From NCBI RefSeq assembly GCF_000518605.1, contig NZ_JADX01000014.1, positions 124,001-188,000 on the forward strand: a stretch of DNA of 64,000 nt, read 5' to 3'. The position numbers and the translations under genes were made by a program. The DNA comes from Shewanella fidelis ATCC BAA-318 (GTDB lineage Bacteria; Pseudomonadota; Gammaproteobacteria; Enterobacterales; Shewanellaceae). Of the stretch, positions 42,345 to 52,630 are shown one piece after another. Every line of letters starts with the position of its first letter. Within the stretch, counting starts at the first letter, position 1. The notes below the pieces were generated by a model, which was not told the DNA's origin, did not search any database, and saw only the letters and a list, made by a program, of their open reading frames with translations.

Positions 42345-42512
42345 AAAAACTACCTACAAGTTCCCTATAGATAAATTAGGTATAACAGATTGTTAAAACT
42401 ACGCCATTATTTGGCTTAAATTAGGTGTATTTATCGCCATTCGTTCTAGTTAGCAGAGTAAGTGTGAAATTAAACTCTAAAAATAACCAGCAAACCCTCG
42501 ATGTTTACGCTC

Positions 42513-42556
42513 TAAGTTAGTATAAAGATTGCCTCGCTGAGCGAACAAATCTTTAT
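42513..42556. repeat. Internally deleted remnant of the MITE-like repeat
   Basis: TTAGTATAAAGATT at the left and CTCGCTGAGCGAACAAATC-TTTA at the right match the two ends of the 26192-26469 element; the right part matches 26434-26456 at 22 of 23 positions. ATAAAGATT/AATCTTTAT and TCGC/GCGA pair, so the remnant folds as one hairpin. Confidence 0.6.
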
Positions 42557-42582
42557 GTAATCATCGCTTTCAAAAAACCAAT

Positions 42583-42607
42583 AAAAAAGGCGCCATTGGC
42601 GCCTTTT
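42583..42607 (-). terminator. Terminator of the suc operon
   Basis: AAAAGGCGCC pairs with GGCGCCTTTT around ATT; on the minus strand it ends in a T-tract, about 16 bp after the sucD stop codon. Confidence 0.88.
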
Positions 42608-42622
42608 AACGAGGTTAATTAA

Positions 42623-43495
42623 TTACCAACCTGTTTTTGTACGTAGAGCACTACCGATATCTGCAAGTGAACGTACAGTAGTTACGCCTGCCGCTTCAAG
42701 AGCCGCAAACTTATCTTCTGCAGTACCCTTACCACCAGCGATAATCGCGCCAGCATGGCCCATACGCTTGCCTTCAGGTGCAGTAACACCAGCAATGTAT
42801 GAAACTACAGGCTTAGTTACGTTCGCTTTGATGTATTCAGCAGCTTCTTCTTCCGCAGTGCCACCAATTTCACCAATCATTACGATTGCTTCTGTTAGTG
42901 GATCGTTTTGGAACATTTCCAATACGTCGATGAAGTTAGTACCAGGGATAGGATCACCACCAATACCTACACAAGTAGACTGGCCAAAACCTTCGTCAGT
43001 TGTTTGCTTAACCGCTTCGTAGGTTAATGTACCAGAGCGCGACACAATACCCACTTTACCAGGCTTATGAATGTGACCAGGCATGATACCAATCTTACAC
43101 TCGCCAGGAGTGATAACACCTGGGCAGTTCGGACCAATCATGCGAACGCCAGTTTCTTCAAGTTTAACTTTAACTTGAAGCATATCTAGCGTTGGGATCC
43201 CTTCAGTAATACAAACGATTAGCTCAATACCGCCGTCGATTGCTTCTAGAATTGCATCTTTACAGAAAGGTGCCGGTACGTAGATAACTGAAGCTGTAGC
43301 GCCAGTCACTTCTACCGCATCTTTAACAGTGTTAAACACTGGCAATCCAAGGTGAGTTTGACCACCTTTTCCTGGAGATACACCACCAACCATCTGAGTA
43401 CCGTAAGCAATAGCTTGCTCAGAGTGAAATGTACCTTGACCGCCGGTGAAACCTTGACAGATAACTTTAGTATCTTTGTTAATTAATACAGACAT
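42623..43495 (-). CDS. sucD: Succinyl-CoA synthetase alpha subunit
   Basis: A 290-residue protein with the CoA-binding Rossmann part ([20 protein letters not shown]), [24 protein letters not shown] near residue 120, [14 protein letters not shown] and the active-site histidine in [14 protein letters not shown] near 246. Together with SucC it makes succinate and ATP or GTP from succinyl-CoA. The stop of sucC and the start of sucD overlap by 1 bp (TAATG). Confidence 0.97.
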   Translation of the reverse strand: MSVLINKDTKVICQGFTGGQGTFHSEQAIAYGTQMVGGVSPGKGGQTHLGLPVFNTVKDAVEVTGATASVIYVPAPFCKDAILEAIDGGIELIVCITEGIPTLDMLQVKVKLEETGVRMIGPNCPGVITPGECKIGIMPGHIHKPGKVGIVSRSGTLTYEAVKQTTDEGFGQSTCVGIGGDPIPGTNFIDVLEMFQNDPLTEAIVMIGEIGGTAEEEAAEYIKANVTKPVVSYIAGVTAPEGKRMGHAGAIIAGGKGTAEDKFAALEAAGVTTVRSLADIGSALRTKTGW

Positions 43496-44661
43496 TATTT
43501 GCCCTCCGCAGCAGCTACAACTTTAACAGCAGCGTCTGTTAGTGACTCTGCAGCAATAATGTCAAGACCTGAGCTTGCTAATACATCGCGACCTAGGTCA
43601 GCGTTAGTACCTTCAAGACGCACAACTACAGGCACTTCAACACCCACTTCTTTAACTGCGCCAATGATGCCTTCAGCAATCATGTCACAACGTACGATAC
43701 CACCAAAGATGTTCACAAGAACCGCTTTAACGTTATCGTCAGATAGGATGATCTTAAATGCTTCAGCAACACGCTCTTTAGTCGCTCCGCCGCCTACATC
43801 CAAGAAGTTCGCAGGCTTGCCACCGTGTAGGTTTACGATATCCATCGTACCCATCGCTAGGCCAGCACCGTTAACCATGCAGCCAACGTTGCCGTCTAGT
43901 GCAACATAGTTAAGCTCGAACTTAGCAGCATGTGCTTCACGTGCATCATCTTGTGATGGATCGTGCATTTCACGGATTTTTGGTTGACGGAATAACGCGT
44001 TACCATCGATACCAATCTTGCCATCAAGACAGTGGATGTTGCCTTCGTCAGTGATCACAAGCGGGTTAATTTCTAATAGTGCGAAATCATGATCTTCAAA
44101 CATTTTCGCTAAGCCCATAAAGACTTTAGTGAATTGCTTCATTTGAGTTGGGTTTAGGCCCAACTTAAAGCCAAGATCACGTGCTTGGTATGGCTGTGGA
44201 CCGGTTAGCGGATCGATAATCGCTTTGTGGATTAGCTCTGGCGTTTCTTCAGCCACAGTCTCGATTTCCACACCACCTTCAGTAGACGCCATGAACACAA
44301 CGCGACGTGTAGCACGGTCTACAACTGCACCTAAGTACAATTCATTTGCAATGTCAGTGCAGCTTTCTACTAAGATTTTAGCAACTGGCTGACCTTTCTC
44401 ATCAGTTTGATAAGTAACAAGGTTCTTACCTAACCAATGTTCAGCGAATGCGCGGATCTCTTCTTTATCTCCAGTGACTTTAACGCCACCTGCTTTACCA
44501 CGGCCGCCAGCGTGTACTTGACACTTAACAACCCACATATCACCGCCAATATGGCCCGCTGCTTCTACTGCTTCTTGGGCAGTATCACATGCAAAACCTT
44601 CTGACACTGGTAAACCATATTCGGCAAATAGAGATTTTGCCTGATATTCATGCAAATTCAT
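43495..44661 (-). CDS. sucC: Succinyl-CoA synthetase beta subunit
   Basis: A 388-residue ATP-grasp protein. The N-terminal [19 protein letters not shown] and the nucleotide-binding [17 protein letters not shown] near residue 46 are family hallmarks, and [27 protein letters not shown] near 265 and [17 protein letters not shown] near 317 complete it. Acts with SucD. It follows sucB after a 78-bp gap that holds a GC-rich hairpin. Confidence 0.97.
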   Translation of the reverse strand: MNLHEYQAKSLFAEYGLPVSEGFACDTAQEAVEAAGHIGGDMWVVKCQVHAGGRGKAGGVKVTGDKEEIRAFAEHWLGKNLVTYQTDEKGQPVAKILVESCTDIANELYLGAVVDRATRRVVFMASTEGGVEIETVAEETPELIHKAIIDPLTGPQPYQARDLGFKLGLNPTQMKQFTKVFMGLAKMFEDHDFALLEINPLVITDEGNIHCLDGKIGIDGNALFRQPKIREMHDPSQDDAREAHAAKFELNYVALDGNVGCMVNGAGLAMGTMDIVNLHGGKPANFLDVGGGATKERVAEAFKIILSDDNVKAVLVNIFGGIVRCDMIAEGIIGAVKEVGVEVPVVVRLEGTNADLGRDVLASSGLDIIAAESLTDAAVKVVAAAEGK

Positions 44662-44696
44662 GATGATCTATCCATTATACTTCTTGTGTATTTCAA

Positions 44697-44714
44697 CAGG
44701 CCCAAATGGGCCTG
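44697..44714 (-). other. GC-rich hairpin in the sucB-sucC gap
   Basis: CAGGCCC pairs with GGGCCTG around AAAT. No T-tract follows, so it is more likely an mRNA-processing or stability element that sets the ratio of sucAB to sucCD messages than a terminator. Confidence 0.55.
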
Positions 44715-44739
44715 CACGAGGGTATTGTTTGTTCTTGGC

Positions 44740-45936
44740 CTATAGGTCAAGTAACAAACGAGTTGGATCTTCTAGGAAGTCTTTAATAGCCACCAAGTAA
44801 CCAACTGATTCACGACCATCAACAATACGGTGGTCGTAAGAAAGCGCTAGGTACATCATAGGCAGGATTTCAACCTGACCATTTACTGCCATTGGGCGAT
44901 CTTTAATGGCATGCATGCCTAAGATTGCACTTTGTGGCAGGTTCAAAATTGGCGTCGACATTAGCGAGCCAAATACACCACCGTTAGTCACGGTGAAGTT
45001 ACCGCCAGTCATATCATCAACGGTAAGTTTGCCGTCGCGACCTTTAATTGCGAGTTCGCGAACAGCACGTTCGATGTCAGCAAGGCTCATCTTATCAGTG
45101 TCACGTAACACAGGTGTCACAAGACCACGAGGAGTCGATACCGCAATGCTCACATCAAAATAGTTATGGTAAACAATATCGTCACCATCAATTGACGCGT
45201 TAACTTCAGGGAAACGCTTCAATGCTTCAGTTACCGCTTTCACATAGAAAGACATGAAACCTAAGCGAATGCCGTGGCGCTTTTCGAAAATCTCTTGATA
45301 TTGCTTACGAATATCCATAATAGGCTTCATGTTAACTTCGTTAAACGTAGTTAGCATGGCCGTTGAGTTTTTCGCTTCAAGTAGACGGTTAGCAATTGTT
45401 TTGCGTAGACGTGTCATAGGTACACGCTTTTCGCTACGCTCAGCAAGTGGCGCAACCGCTGCTGGAGTCGCAGCCGCAGGCGCAGATGCTGCTGGCTTGT
45501 TTTTCACAAACGCTTCAACATCTTCTTTAGTAATACGTCCGCCAACACCAGTGCCTTTAACAGCACTTGCATCAACATTGTGTTCAGCTATTAAACGACG
45601 TACTGACGGGCTTAGTGCATCATTAGACTCATCTGTTGCTTCGGCAACTGGCGCTGAAGCTTCTGCTTGCGCTTTAGTCACTTCTTGACCTGCAACTGCG
45701 CCCGCAACAAAACTTGCGATAACGGCTTCACCAAGAACAGTGTCACCTTCTTCCGCTAGAAATTCAGAAATTTGACCATCTTCTGGTGCAACAACTTCTA
45801 AAACCACTTTATCAGTTTCAATATCAACAAGGATTTGATCACGAGAAACTTGCTCGCCAGCTTGAACATGCCAAGTCGCAATAGTTGCATCAGCAACAGA
45901 TTCTGGCAGTACGGGTACCTTAATTTCGATACTCAT
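44740..45936 (-). CDS. sucB: Dihydrolipoyl succinyltransferase (E2 of 2-oxoglutarate dehydrogenase)
   Basis: A 398-residue E2. Lipoyl domain at residues 1-80 with the lipoyl-lysine in [12 protein letters not shown] near 42, an Ala-rich linker, the peripheral subunit-binding domain ([33 protein letters not shown], near 107-140), and the catalytic core ending in [19 protein letters not shown] with the active His and Asp. It transfers succinyl groups to CoA. 33 bp behind sucA. Confidence 0.97.
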   Translation of the reverse strand: MSIEIKVPVLPESVADATIATWHVQAGEQVSRDQILVDIETDKVVLEVVAPEDGQISEFLAEEGDTVLGEAVIASFVAGAVAGQEVTKAQAEASAPVAEATDESNDALSPSVRRLIAEHNVDASAVKGTGVGGRITKEDVEAFVKNKPAASAPAAATPAAVAPLAERSEKRVPMTRLRKTIANRLLEAKNSTAMLTTFNEVNMKPIMDIRKQYQEIFEKRHGIRLGFMSFYVKAVTEALKRFPEVNASIDGDDIVYHNYFDVSIAVSTPRGLVTPVLRDTDKMSLADIERAVRELAIKGRDGKLTVDDMTGGNFTVTNGGVFGSLMSTPILNLPQSAILGMHAIKDRPMAVNGQVEILPMMYLALSYDHRIVDGRESVGYLVAIKDFLEDPTRLLLDL

Positions 45937-45969
45937 GGATTACGATCCTTCTTATATAATGTTCTATTA

Positions 45970-48789
45970 CTACAGCTTTAATGCACTGTTGATTAATGAT
46001 TCTTGTTGCTGAGCGTGCAATGCAGGGTAACCGCATGCTGGCGCAGCTGAGGCTTCACGACCGGCATAACTCAATTGAGCTCCTGCAGGAATGACGCTCC
46101 AGAAATGGTGTTGACTACAATACCAAGCACCTTGGTTTTGTGGCTCTTCTTGACACCAAACGAAATCTTTAACATGGCTATATTCAGCAAGCGCTGCTGC
46201 TGCTTCTTCGTGTGGGAACGGGTAAAGCTGTTCTACACGGATCAGTGCCACATTTTCTAAGCCTTCTTTACGGCGGCGCTCTAGGAGCTCAAAGTAAACC
46301 TTTCCGCTACAAAATACGACTCTATCGACTTTACTTGCATTTAATTCATCAATTTCGCCGATAATGTTCTGGAATGAACCTTCAGCAAGTTCTTCCATAC
46401 TAGAAACGGCTAATGGATGACGCAGCAATGACTTAGGTGACATAACCACCAAAGGACGACGCATAGGGCGTACCACCTGACGGCGCAGCATATGGTAAAC
46501 CTGTGCCGGTGTAGATGGCACACAAACTTGCATATTATGGTTAGCACAAAGCTGTAAGAAACGTTCTAGACGTGCGCTTGAGTGCTCAGGTCCCTGACCT
46601 TCATAACCATGAGGTAGCAACATTGTAAGACCACATAGACGGCCCCACTTTTGCTCGCCAGATGATAGGAACTGATCGATTACCACTTGTGCACAGTTAG
46701 CAAAGTCACCAAACTGCGCTTCCCACAAAGTAAGACCTACAGGTTCAGCGGTTGCGTAACCATATTCAAACGCCAATACTGATGCTTCAGATAACACTGA
46801 GTCAGTAATATCGATTGGCCCTTGCTCATCAGCGATATTACGCAGTGGCATATACGCAGTAGCATCATTTTGATTATGCAGCACCGCGTGACGATGGAAG
46901 AAAGTACCACGACCAGAGTCTTGACCTGTAATACGAATGCGCTTGTTATCTTCAAGAATAGACGCATAGGCTAAGGTTTCAGCAAAGCCCCAATCAAGCA
47001 GCTTCTCACCAGAGGCCATGGCTAAACGATCTTTATAGATCTTAGCTACACGTGATTGCAACTTGTGGCTTTCAGGCACATAACTAATTTTTTCAGCTAA
47101 ATGCTTAACACGGTCAATCGGTAACTTAGCATCGTAACTGTCATCCCACTCAGCACCAATGTATGGACTCCAGTCAACAGAATGCAACGTCATTGGACGC
47201 CACTCTTTAACCACACAGTCACCACCATCTAGCGCATCACGGTAATCGTTCACCATAGCAGTAACCTCGTCACTACCTAAGGTGTTTTCAGCGATTAAGC
47301 GGTCTGCGTAGATCTTTCTTGGTGTTGGGTGCTTCTTAATTTTTGCATACATAAGAGGCTGAGTAGCACTCGGCTCATCAGCTTCGTTATGGCCATGACG
47401 GCGATAACAAACTAAATCAATCACCACATCACGCTTGAACTCATTGCGGTAATCAACAGCAAGTTGTGCAACAAAGGCTACCGCCTCAGGATCATCTGCA
47501 TTAACGTGGAAAATCGGTGCCTGCACCATTTTCGCGATATCAGTACAGTACTCAGTCGAGCGAACGTCTTCAGTTAAGTTAGTGGTAAAACCAACTTGGT
47601 TGTTGACTACGATGCGGATACTGCCACCGACTCTAAAAGCACGAGTTTGTGACATGTTAAAGGTTTCTTGCACAATGCCCTGACCGGTAATCGCCGAGTC
47701 ACCATGAATGGTAATAGGCATCACTTGGCGGCCAGTATCACAACCACGACGGTCTAAACGCGCACGCACAGATCCCATGACTACTGGGTTAACAATCTCT
47801 AAATGAGATGGGTTAAAGGCAAGCGCTAGGTGAACATTACCACCTGGCGTTTCAAAATCAGATGAGAAACCTTGGTGATACTTAACATCACCACTACCGT
47901 TAATATCGCTGTGCTTACCAGCAAACTCATCAAATAACTCAGAAGGCTTCTTACCAAGAATGTTAACTAATACGTTTAAGCGGCCGCGGTGTGCCATACC
48001 AATAACCACTTCTTTGGTACCAGCATCACCTGCACGGTAGATGATTTCACGCATCATAGGAACAAGTGCATCGCCGCCTTCAAGTGAGAAGCGTTTTGCA
48101 CCAGGGAACTTAGCACCTAGGTATTTTTCCATACCTTCTGCGGCGTTAAGACCTTCGAGAATTCGGGTTTTATCTGCTTTAGAGTAATTTGCCGCACCGA
48201 GAGATGGCTCAAGACGTTGCTGGATCCAACGCTTTTCATCAGTATCGGTAATATGCATATACTCGGCACCAATAGAACCACAATAAGTCGTTTTTAGTGC
48301 TTTAACCAGATCTTCAAGCTTCATGGTTTCACCACCATGAGCGAACGATCCCGTATTAAACTGGCGCTGCATATCATCGCTATCTAAGCCATGAAATGCT
48401 GGGTCTAACTCAGAAACCTTATCTCGCTTCCATATGTCAAGCGGATCTAAATTGGCATTCTGATGACCACGGAAACGGTGCGCGTTGATCAGCTGTAGGA
48501 CTTTAACCTGTTTTGCATCGACTTCATGATCGGTCACCTTAGGTGAACCTTTTTGACGTCCTTCTAATGCAAGACTGCGGAAATAGTCACGTACTTTAGA
48601 GTGGGCAGCTTCAGGTACATCTTTTGACGTACCGTTAACTAGAGGGAGGTTATCAAACACGACACGCCAGTCTTCTGTTACTGACTGCGGGTCGACTTGA
48701 TAGGCTTCATACATCTCTTCTACATAGGTCGAATTTGCGCCATTAAGGTGTGACGATTCGAGCCAGGCTTTCATGATGCCTTGGTGCAT
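45970..48789 (-). CDS. sucA: 2-oxoglutarate dehydrogenase E1 component
   Basis: The start is chosen at 48789, where AAGGA lies 6 bases before the ATG, giving 939 residues (E. coli 933). Thiamine-diphosphate enzyme: MAHRGRLNVLVN near residue 270, the GDSAITGQGIVQETFNMS motif near 368, RYHRHG-like YRRHGHNEADEP near 460 and the GQDSGRGTFFHRHAV region near 625. It decarboxylates 2-oxoglutarate and succinylates the SucB lipoyl group. The gene is separated from sdhB by a terminator at 48924-48957. Confidence 0.97.
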   Translation of the reverse strand: MHQGIMKAWLESSHLNGANSTYVEEMYEAYQVDPQSVTEDWRVVFDNLPLVNGTSKDVPEAAHSKVRDYFRSLALEGRQKGSPKVTDHEVDAKQVKVLQLINAHRFRGHQNANLDPLDIWKRDKVSELDPAFHGLDSDDMQRQFNTGSFAHGGETMKLEDLVKALKTTYCGSIGAEYMHITDTDEKRWIQQRLEPSLGAANYSKADKTRILEGLNAAEGMEKYLGAKFPGAKRFSLEGGDALVPMMREIIYRAGDAGTKEVVIGMAHRGRLNVLVNILGKKPSELFDEFAGKHSDINGSGDVKYHQGFSSDFETPGGNVHLALAFNPSHLEIVNPVVMGSVRARLDRRGCDTGRQVMPITIHGDSAITGQGIVQETFNMSQTRAFRVGGSIRIVVNNQVGFTTNLTEDVRSTEYCTDIAKMVQAPIFHVNADDPEAVAFVAQLAVDYRNEFKRDVVIDLVCYRRHGHNEADEPSATQPLMYAKIKKHPTPRKIYADRLIAENTLGSDEVTAMVNDYRDALDGGDCVVKEWRPMTLHSVDWSPYIGAEWDDSYDAKLPIDRVKHLAEKISYVPESHKLQSRVAKIYKDRLAMASGEKLLDWGFAETLAYASILEDNKRIRITGQDSGRGTFFHRHAVLHNQNDATAYMPLRNIADEQGPIDITDSVLSEASVLAFEYGYATAEPVGLTLWEAQFGDFANCAQVVIDQFLSSGEQKWGRLCGLTMLLPHGYEGQGPEHSSARLERFLQLCANHNMQVCVPSTPAQVYHMLRRQVVRPMRRPLVVMSPKSLLRHPLAVSSMEELAEGSFQNIIGEIDELNASKVDRVVFCSGKVYFELLERRRKEGLENVALIRVEQLYPFPHEEAAAALAEYSHVKDFVWCQEEPQNQGAWYCSQHHFWSVIPAGAQLSYAGREASAAPACGYPALHAQQQESLINSALKL

Positions 48790-48923
48790 TTCTATTCCTT
48801 TCAAACTGTATACACGTGCTTAGCCAAAGTCATTAATACAGACGGTTCGAGTCATCTCTAATGTCTGTAATCTCTGTAGCCCCTAGAGTTCCAGATCTTA
48901 TTTATATTTGTCTTCCTTGACAC

Positions 48924-48957
48924 AAAAAGAGTCACTCTCCACATAAGAAAGTGACTC
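48924..48957 (-). terminator. Terminator between sdhB and sucA
   Basis: GAGTCACT pairs with AGTGACTC around a 13-base loop, and minus-strand RNA continues with TTTTTG. It lies about 40 bp after sdhB and should separate sdh and suc transcripts at least in part. Confidence 0.75.
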
Positions 48958-48995
48958 ATATAGAGCTATATCAATATCGGCTCTTGGTACTGCAT

Positions 48996-49703
48996 TTAAA
49001 CGGCTCTCTGTAGCAACATAGACTTAATGTGTCCAATTGCTTTAGTTGGATTAAGCCCTTTAGGACAAACGTCAACACAGTTCATGATGCCGTGACAACG
49101 GAATACGCTGTACGCATCATCAAGACCTGATAAACGTTCCTCTGTTGCCGTATCACGGCTATCAATCAAGAAACGGTATGCGTGCAACAAACCACTTGGG
49201 CCGATGAACTTATCAGGGTTCCACCAGAACGAAGGACATGCCGTAGAACAACATGCACACATGATGCACTCATAAAGCCCATCTAGATGTTCACGTTCCT
49301 CTGGAGATTGCAAATGCTCACGCGCCGGCGTTTTATCATCGTTAATCAAATAAGGCTTAATCTTTTCATACTGGGTGTAGAACTGGGTCAAATCAACAAT
49401 CAAATCACGCACGACTGGCATACCTGGCAGCGGACGGATCTCGATTTTTTTACCCTTGAAGGTAGAAACAGGCGTGATACACGCTAGACCGTTTTTACCA
49501 TTCATGTTGATACCGTCACTTCCACATACACCTTCACGGCATGAGCGTCTAAACGCCAGTGTCGGATCTTGTTCTTTTAGCTTTAAAAGTGCATCAAGGA
49601 CCATCATATCGGTACCTTCTTGAACTTCTACGCTGTAATCCTTCATGTATGGCTTAGTGTCTACATCAGGATTGTAGCGATAAACTGCAAATTCCAATTT
49701 CAT
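48996..49703 (-). CDS. sdhB: Succinate dehydrogenase iron-sulfur subunit
   Basis: A 235-residue protein with the three cluster sites of SdhB: CREGVCGSDGINMNGKNGLAC near residue 55 for [2Fe-2S], CIMCACCSTACPSFWW near 147 for [4Fe-4S], and CHGIMNCVDVCPKGLNP near 204 for [3Fe-4S] plus shared ligands. Carries electrons from SdhA to the quinone site in SdhCD. Last gene of sdhCDAB, 12 bp behind sdhA. Confidence 0.97.
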   Translation of the reverse strand: MKLEFAVYRYNPDVDTKPYMKDYSVEVQEGTDMMVLDALLKLKEQDPTLAFRRSCREGVCGSDGINMNGKNGLACITPVSTFKGKKIEIRPLPGMPVVRDLIVDLTQFYTQYEKIKPYLINDDKTPAREHLQSPEEREHLDGLYECIMCACCSTACPSFWWNPDKFIGPSGLLHAYRFLIDSRDTATEERLSGLDDAYSVFRCHGIMNCVDVCPKGLNPTKAIGHIKSMLLQRAV

Positions 49704-49715
49704 CGGGTCTTCTCC

Positions 49716-51482
49716 TTAGTAGGTACGCTTAATTGGCGGGAATGCATCACGAAGTTTTGGCTCCATGTTGACATCACGCTTTGACATAAGCTCGGTTACT
49801 GGGTCATAAATACTGTGACATAACCAGTTATCATCATCTCGGTCTAAATAGTCTTCACGAGAATGTGCGCCGCGACTTTCTGTGCGGAAATTAGCAGCAG
49901 TTGCCGTTGCAATCGCTGTAGCCATCAAGTTATCTAACTCTAAGCACTCAATACGTTGAGTATTAAATTCAGTTGAGTTGTCAGAAAGCTTAGCATTGGC
50001 TAAACGCTCACGAATCACTTTAAGCTCTTTCAGGCCTTCAGCCATCGCATCACCACTTCTAAATACAGAGAAGTTCAGCTGCATACAAAGTTGTAAATCT
50101 TTACGGATCACCGCAGGATCTTCGCCATCTTTGTTACTTTCCCAACGATTCAAACGTGTTAGTGATGCGTCAATTTCAGCTTGAGAAGCATCTTTTGGCG
50201 TTGGTGTTTCGTCTAACGCTTTACCTAAGTGTTGACCCGCTGCTCGACCAAATACTACAAGATCTAACAATGAGTTACCACCCAGTCGGTTAGCTCCGTG
50301 TACCGAAACGCACGCAATTTCACCAACTGCAAATAGACCAGTCACATCTTCTTCGCTGCCATCACTATTTTGACGAATAACTTGGCCACTTACTTTTGCT
50401 GGCAAGCCACCCATCATGTAGTGACATGTTGGTAAAACAGGAATTGGACCATCAGCAGGATCAATATGTGCGAATGTACGCGATAGCTCACAAACACCTG
50501 GTAAGCGTGCTTCTAGTGTTTCTTTACCCAAGTGATCTAGCTTAAGTAGACAGTGCGGACCTAATGGACCATCAAGACCACGACCTTCGCGGATTTCTGT
50601 CATCATTGAACGTGCTACCACGTCACGTGATGCCAAATCTTTTGCGTTAGGTGCGTAACGCTCCATAAAACGCTCGCCGTCTTTGTTTAGCAGGTAACCA
50701 CCTTCACCACGACAACCTTCAGTTACAAGTACACCAGCGCCAGCAATACCCGTTGGGTGGAACTGCCACATTTCCATGTCTTGCATCTGCACGCCAGCAC
50801 GCATCGCCATACCAACACCATCACCAGTGTTAATATGAGCATTTGTGGTTGACGCGTAAATTCGCCCTGCACCACCGGTAGCTAAAATTGTTGCTTTAGC
50901 TTTGAAGTAAACGATTTCACCGGTTTCAATTTCAATTGCAGTACAGCCAACAATTACACCGTCTTCATTCTTGACTAAGTCGAGTGCATACCACTCAGAA
51001 AAGACTTCAGTCTTATGTTTAACGTTTTGTTGATATAGGCAGTGCAGTAATGCATGACCAGTACGGTCAGCAGCTGCCGCTGTACGAGCCGCTTGCTCAC
51101 CACCAAAGTTTTTAGACTGACCACCAAATGGACGTTGGTAGATTTTGCCGTTTTCGAAACGTGAGAATGGTAGACCCATATGCTCAAGTTCGATAACCGC
51201 TTCAGGGCCAGTCTTACACATGAACTCAATCGCTTCTTGGTCTCCGATAAAATCAGAACCTTTTACGGTATCGTACATGTGCTGTTCCCAGTGATCTTCG
51301 TGGGCATTACCCAGTGCAACAGTAATACCACCCTGTGCAGATACAGTATGAGAACGAGTTGGGAATACTTTTGATAAAAGCGCACAGCTCTTACCTTCTT
51401 TAGAGATCTGTAGAGCGGCTCGCATACCGGCGCCACCAGCACCGATCACAACCGCGTCAAATTCGCGAACTGGAATAGCCAC
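49716..51482 (-). CDS. sdhA: Succinate dehydrogenase flavoprotein subunit
   Basis: A 588-residue flavoprotein. FAD-binding start [18 protein letters not shown], flavinylation region [14 protein letters not shown] with the covalent His near residue 45, the active-site [29 protein letters not shown] near 238, and [13 protein letters not shown] near 355. Oxidises succinate to fumarate in the membrane-bound complex II. The stop of sdhD lies immediately before its start. Confidence 0.98.
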   Translation of the reverse strand: MAIPVREFDAVVIGAGGAGMRAALQISKEGKSCALLSKVFPTRSHTVSAQGGITVALGNAHEDHWEQHMYDTVKGSDFIGDQEAIEFMCKTGPEAVIELEHMGLPFSRFENGKIYQRPFGGQSKNFGGEQAARTAAAADRTGHALLHCLYQQNVKHKTEVFSEWYALDLVKNEDGVIVGCTAIEIETGEIVYFKAKATILATGGAGRIYASTTNAHINTGDGVGMAMRAGVQMQDMEMWQFHPTGIAGAGVLVTEGCRGEGGYLLNKDGERFMERYAPNAKDLASRDVVARSMMTEIREGRGLDGPLGPHCLLKLDHLGKETLEARLPGVCELSRTFAHIDPADGPIPVLPTCHYMMGGLPAKVSGQVIRQNSDGSEEDVTGLFAVGEIACVSVHGANRLGGNSLLDLVVFGRAAGQHLGKALDETPTPKDASQAEIDASLTRLNRWESNKDGEDPAVIRKDLQLCMQLNFSVFRSGDAMAEGLKELKVIRERLANAKLSDNSTEFNTQRIECLELDNLMATAIATATAANFRTESRGAHSREDYLDRDDDNWLCHSIYDPVTELMSKRDVNMEPKLRDAFPPIKRTY

Positions 51483-51830
51483 TTAAACACCCCACACTAT
51501 CAAAATGCCTGCTGCCAAATAACTGAAGGCTGCTACGACAAAAACAAACTGAAGTACACCACGTAGAGAAACACTCTTTACATAATCTGTTAATACTTGC
51601 CAAATACCGATCCAGGCATGTACCAACACTGCGACTAGCGCAAGTAGGGTAAAGATTTTCATTGGCAATGCGCTAAATAAGCCATGCCAAGCGTCATAGG
51701 TTAGTGGAGAGCTACATGCAATAAACCCAACCAAAAAGATGGTGTAACAGGCTAGGACTACTGCACTTGCACGTATAAGTATAAAGTCATGGACACCGCT
51801 GCGACCAAGACTTGCTGCGTTAGTTACCAT
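51483..51830 (-). CDS. sdhD: Succinate dehydrogenase membrane subunit SdhD
   Basis: The start is taken at the ATG at 51830, which overlaps the sdhC stop by 7 bp; the frame could open 6 bp earlier at a TTG. The 115-residue product has three hydrophobic segments and the ligand region HDFILIRASAVVLACY near residue 15 and HAWIGIWQVLTDYVKS near 70, where a haem-ligand-like His is present. It anchors complex II and forms part of the quinone site. Confidence 0.93.
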   Translation of the reverse strand: MVTNAASLGRSGVHDFILIRASAVVLACYTIFLVGFIACSSPLTYDAWHGLFSALPMKIFTLLALVAVLVHAWIGIWQVLTDYVKSVSLRGVLQFVFVVAAFSYLAAGILIVWGV

Positions 51831-52198
51831 ACCCAAATCCCCGCAATGATTGAAAACACTACTGCTAATGCAATAGCGACTTTAGCCGAAGCAACACCAG
51901 AAGAAAGTTCTTCCCAGTAGCCAGCGTCCATCACTAAGTGGCGAATACCCACAATCAAGTGATAACCCAGCGCGGTAAGAATTCCCCAGATGATGAACTT
52001 AACGACGAAGTTATCAAAAAGAGATTGAACGCCTACGAAACTCTCAGGTGATGCTAATGATTCATTAAGCAACCAAATAAGAATTCCAACGGCAAACAGC
52101 ATGATGACGCCCGAAACACGATGAAGAATGGACGCAATCGCAGTTGCAGGGAAGCGTATGGTCTGCAGATCTAAATGGACAGGTCTTTGCTTTTTCAC
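51824..52198 (-). CDS. sdhC: Succinate dehydrogenase cytochrome b556 subunit SdhC
   Basis: A 124-residue protein with three hydrophobic segments. The N-terminal RPVHLDLQTIRFPATAIASILHRVSGV is the SdhC signature (SILHRVSG), and YHLIVGIRHLVMDAG near residue 80 holds the haem His. First gene of sdhCDAB, divergent from gltA. Confidence 0.95.
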   Translation of the reverse strand: MKKQRPVHLDLQTIRFPATAIASILHRVSGVIMLFAVGILIWLLNESLASPESFVGVQSLFDNFVVKFIIWGILTALGYHLIVGIRHLVMDAGYWEELSSGVASAKVAIALAVVFSIIAGIWVW

Positions 52199-52630
52199 GT
52201 TCTGCTCACTCTGCTCAATTGAGCTAATTTTTGTTATACGAACCGCTTTTGCTCAAATTCCAAACAGTGATCGTTCTCACGGTTTGAAACTTTCACAAAA
52301 GAAAACTTGAAACAAACATTTAACAGATTTAGCAACCACTAATTAAGCACGTAAAAAAGTGATAACTTATCGCTAATGTGTGCAGCTCTTCTGAGCTGCG
52401 GCAAGTATACGTGGGTGAAATGTCAAATACAAACATCACATTATGCAAATTTTGTTTTTTTGGTAAAAAAATATAGCCAATCCCCACTGGTACAGGCGCT
52501 TAGACAAAAATAAGACCATGGTCTAATTAATTTAAACGCTTATTTAAATTGAAATGTGATCTAGATTCACTGTAAAGTAATGTCGTTTGATAAGCCGCAC
52601 TCAATAAGAATGAAGTAAGGAGAATGGGGT
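52199..52630. other. Divergent sdhC/gltA intergenic region
   Basis: This 432-bp gap holds both promoters. I see a hairpin GCAGCTC-TTCT-GAGCTGC at 52382-52399, a palindrome AGACCATGGTCT at 52513-52524 and a CRP-like site (52552-52573) on the gltA side. No gene is present. Confidence 0.5.
52552..52573 (+). promoter_or_regulatory. CRP-like binding site upstream of gltA
   Basis: AAATGTGATCTAGAT is identical to the left 15 bases of the canonical CRP site; the right half reads TCACTGT, where a TTCAC step suggests one extra base relative to TCACA. Located about 58 bp before the gltA start codon. Confidence 0.45.

Noticed and set aside
43499..43909. A 136-codon plus-strand frame inside sucC
   Set aside because: Ser/Thr/Pro-rich composition typical of antisense frames in highly expressed genes; sucC is certain on the other strand.
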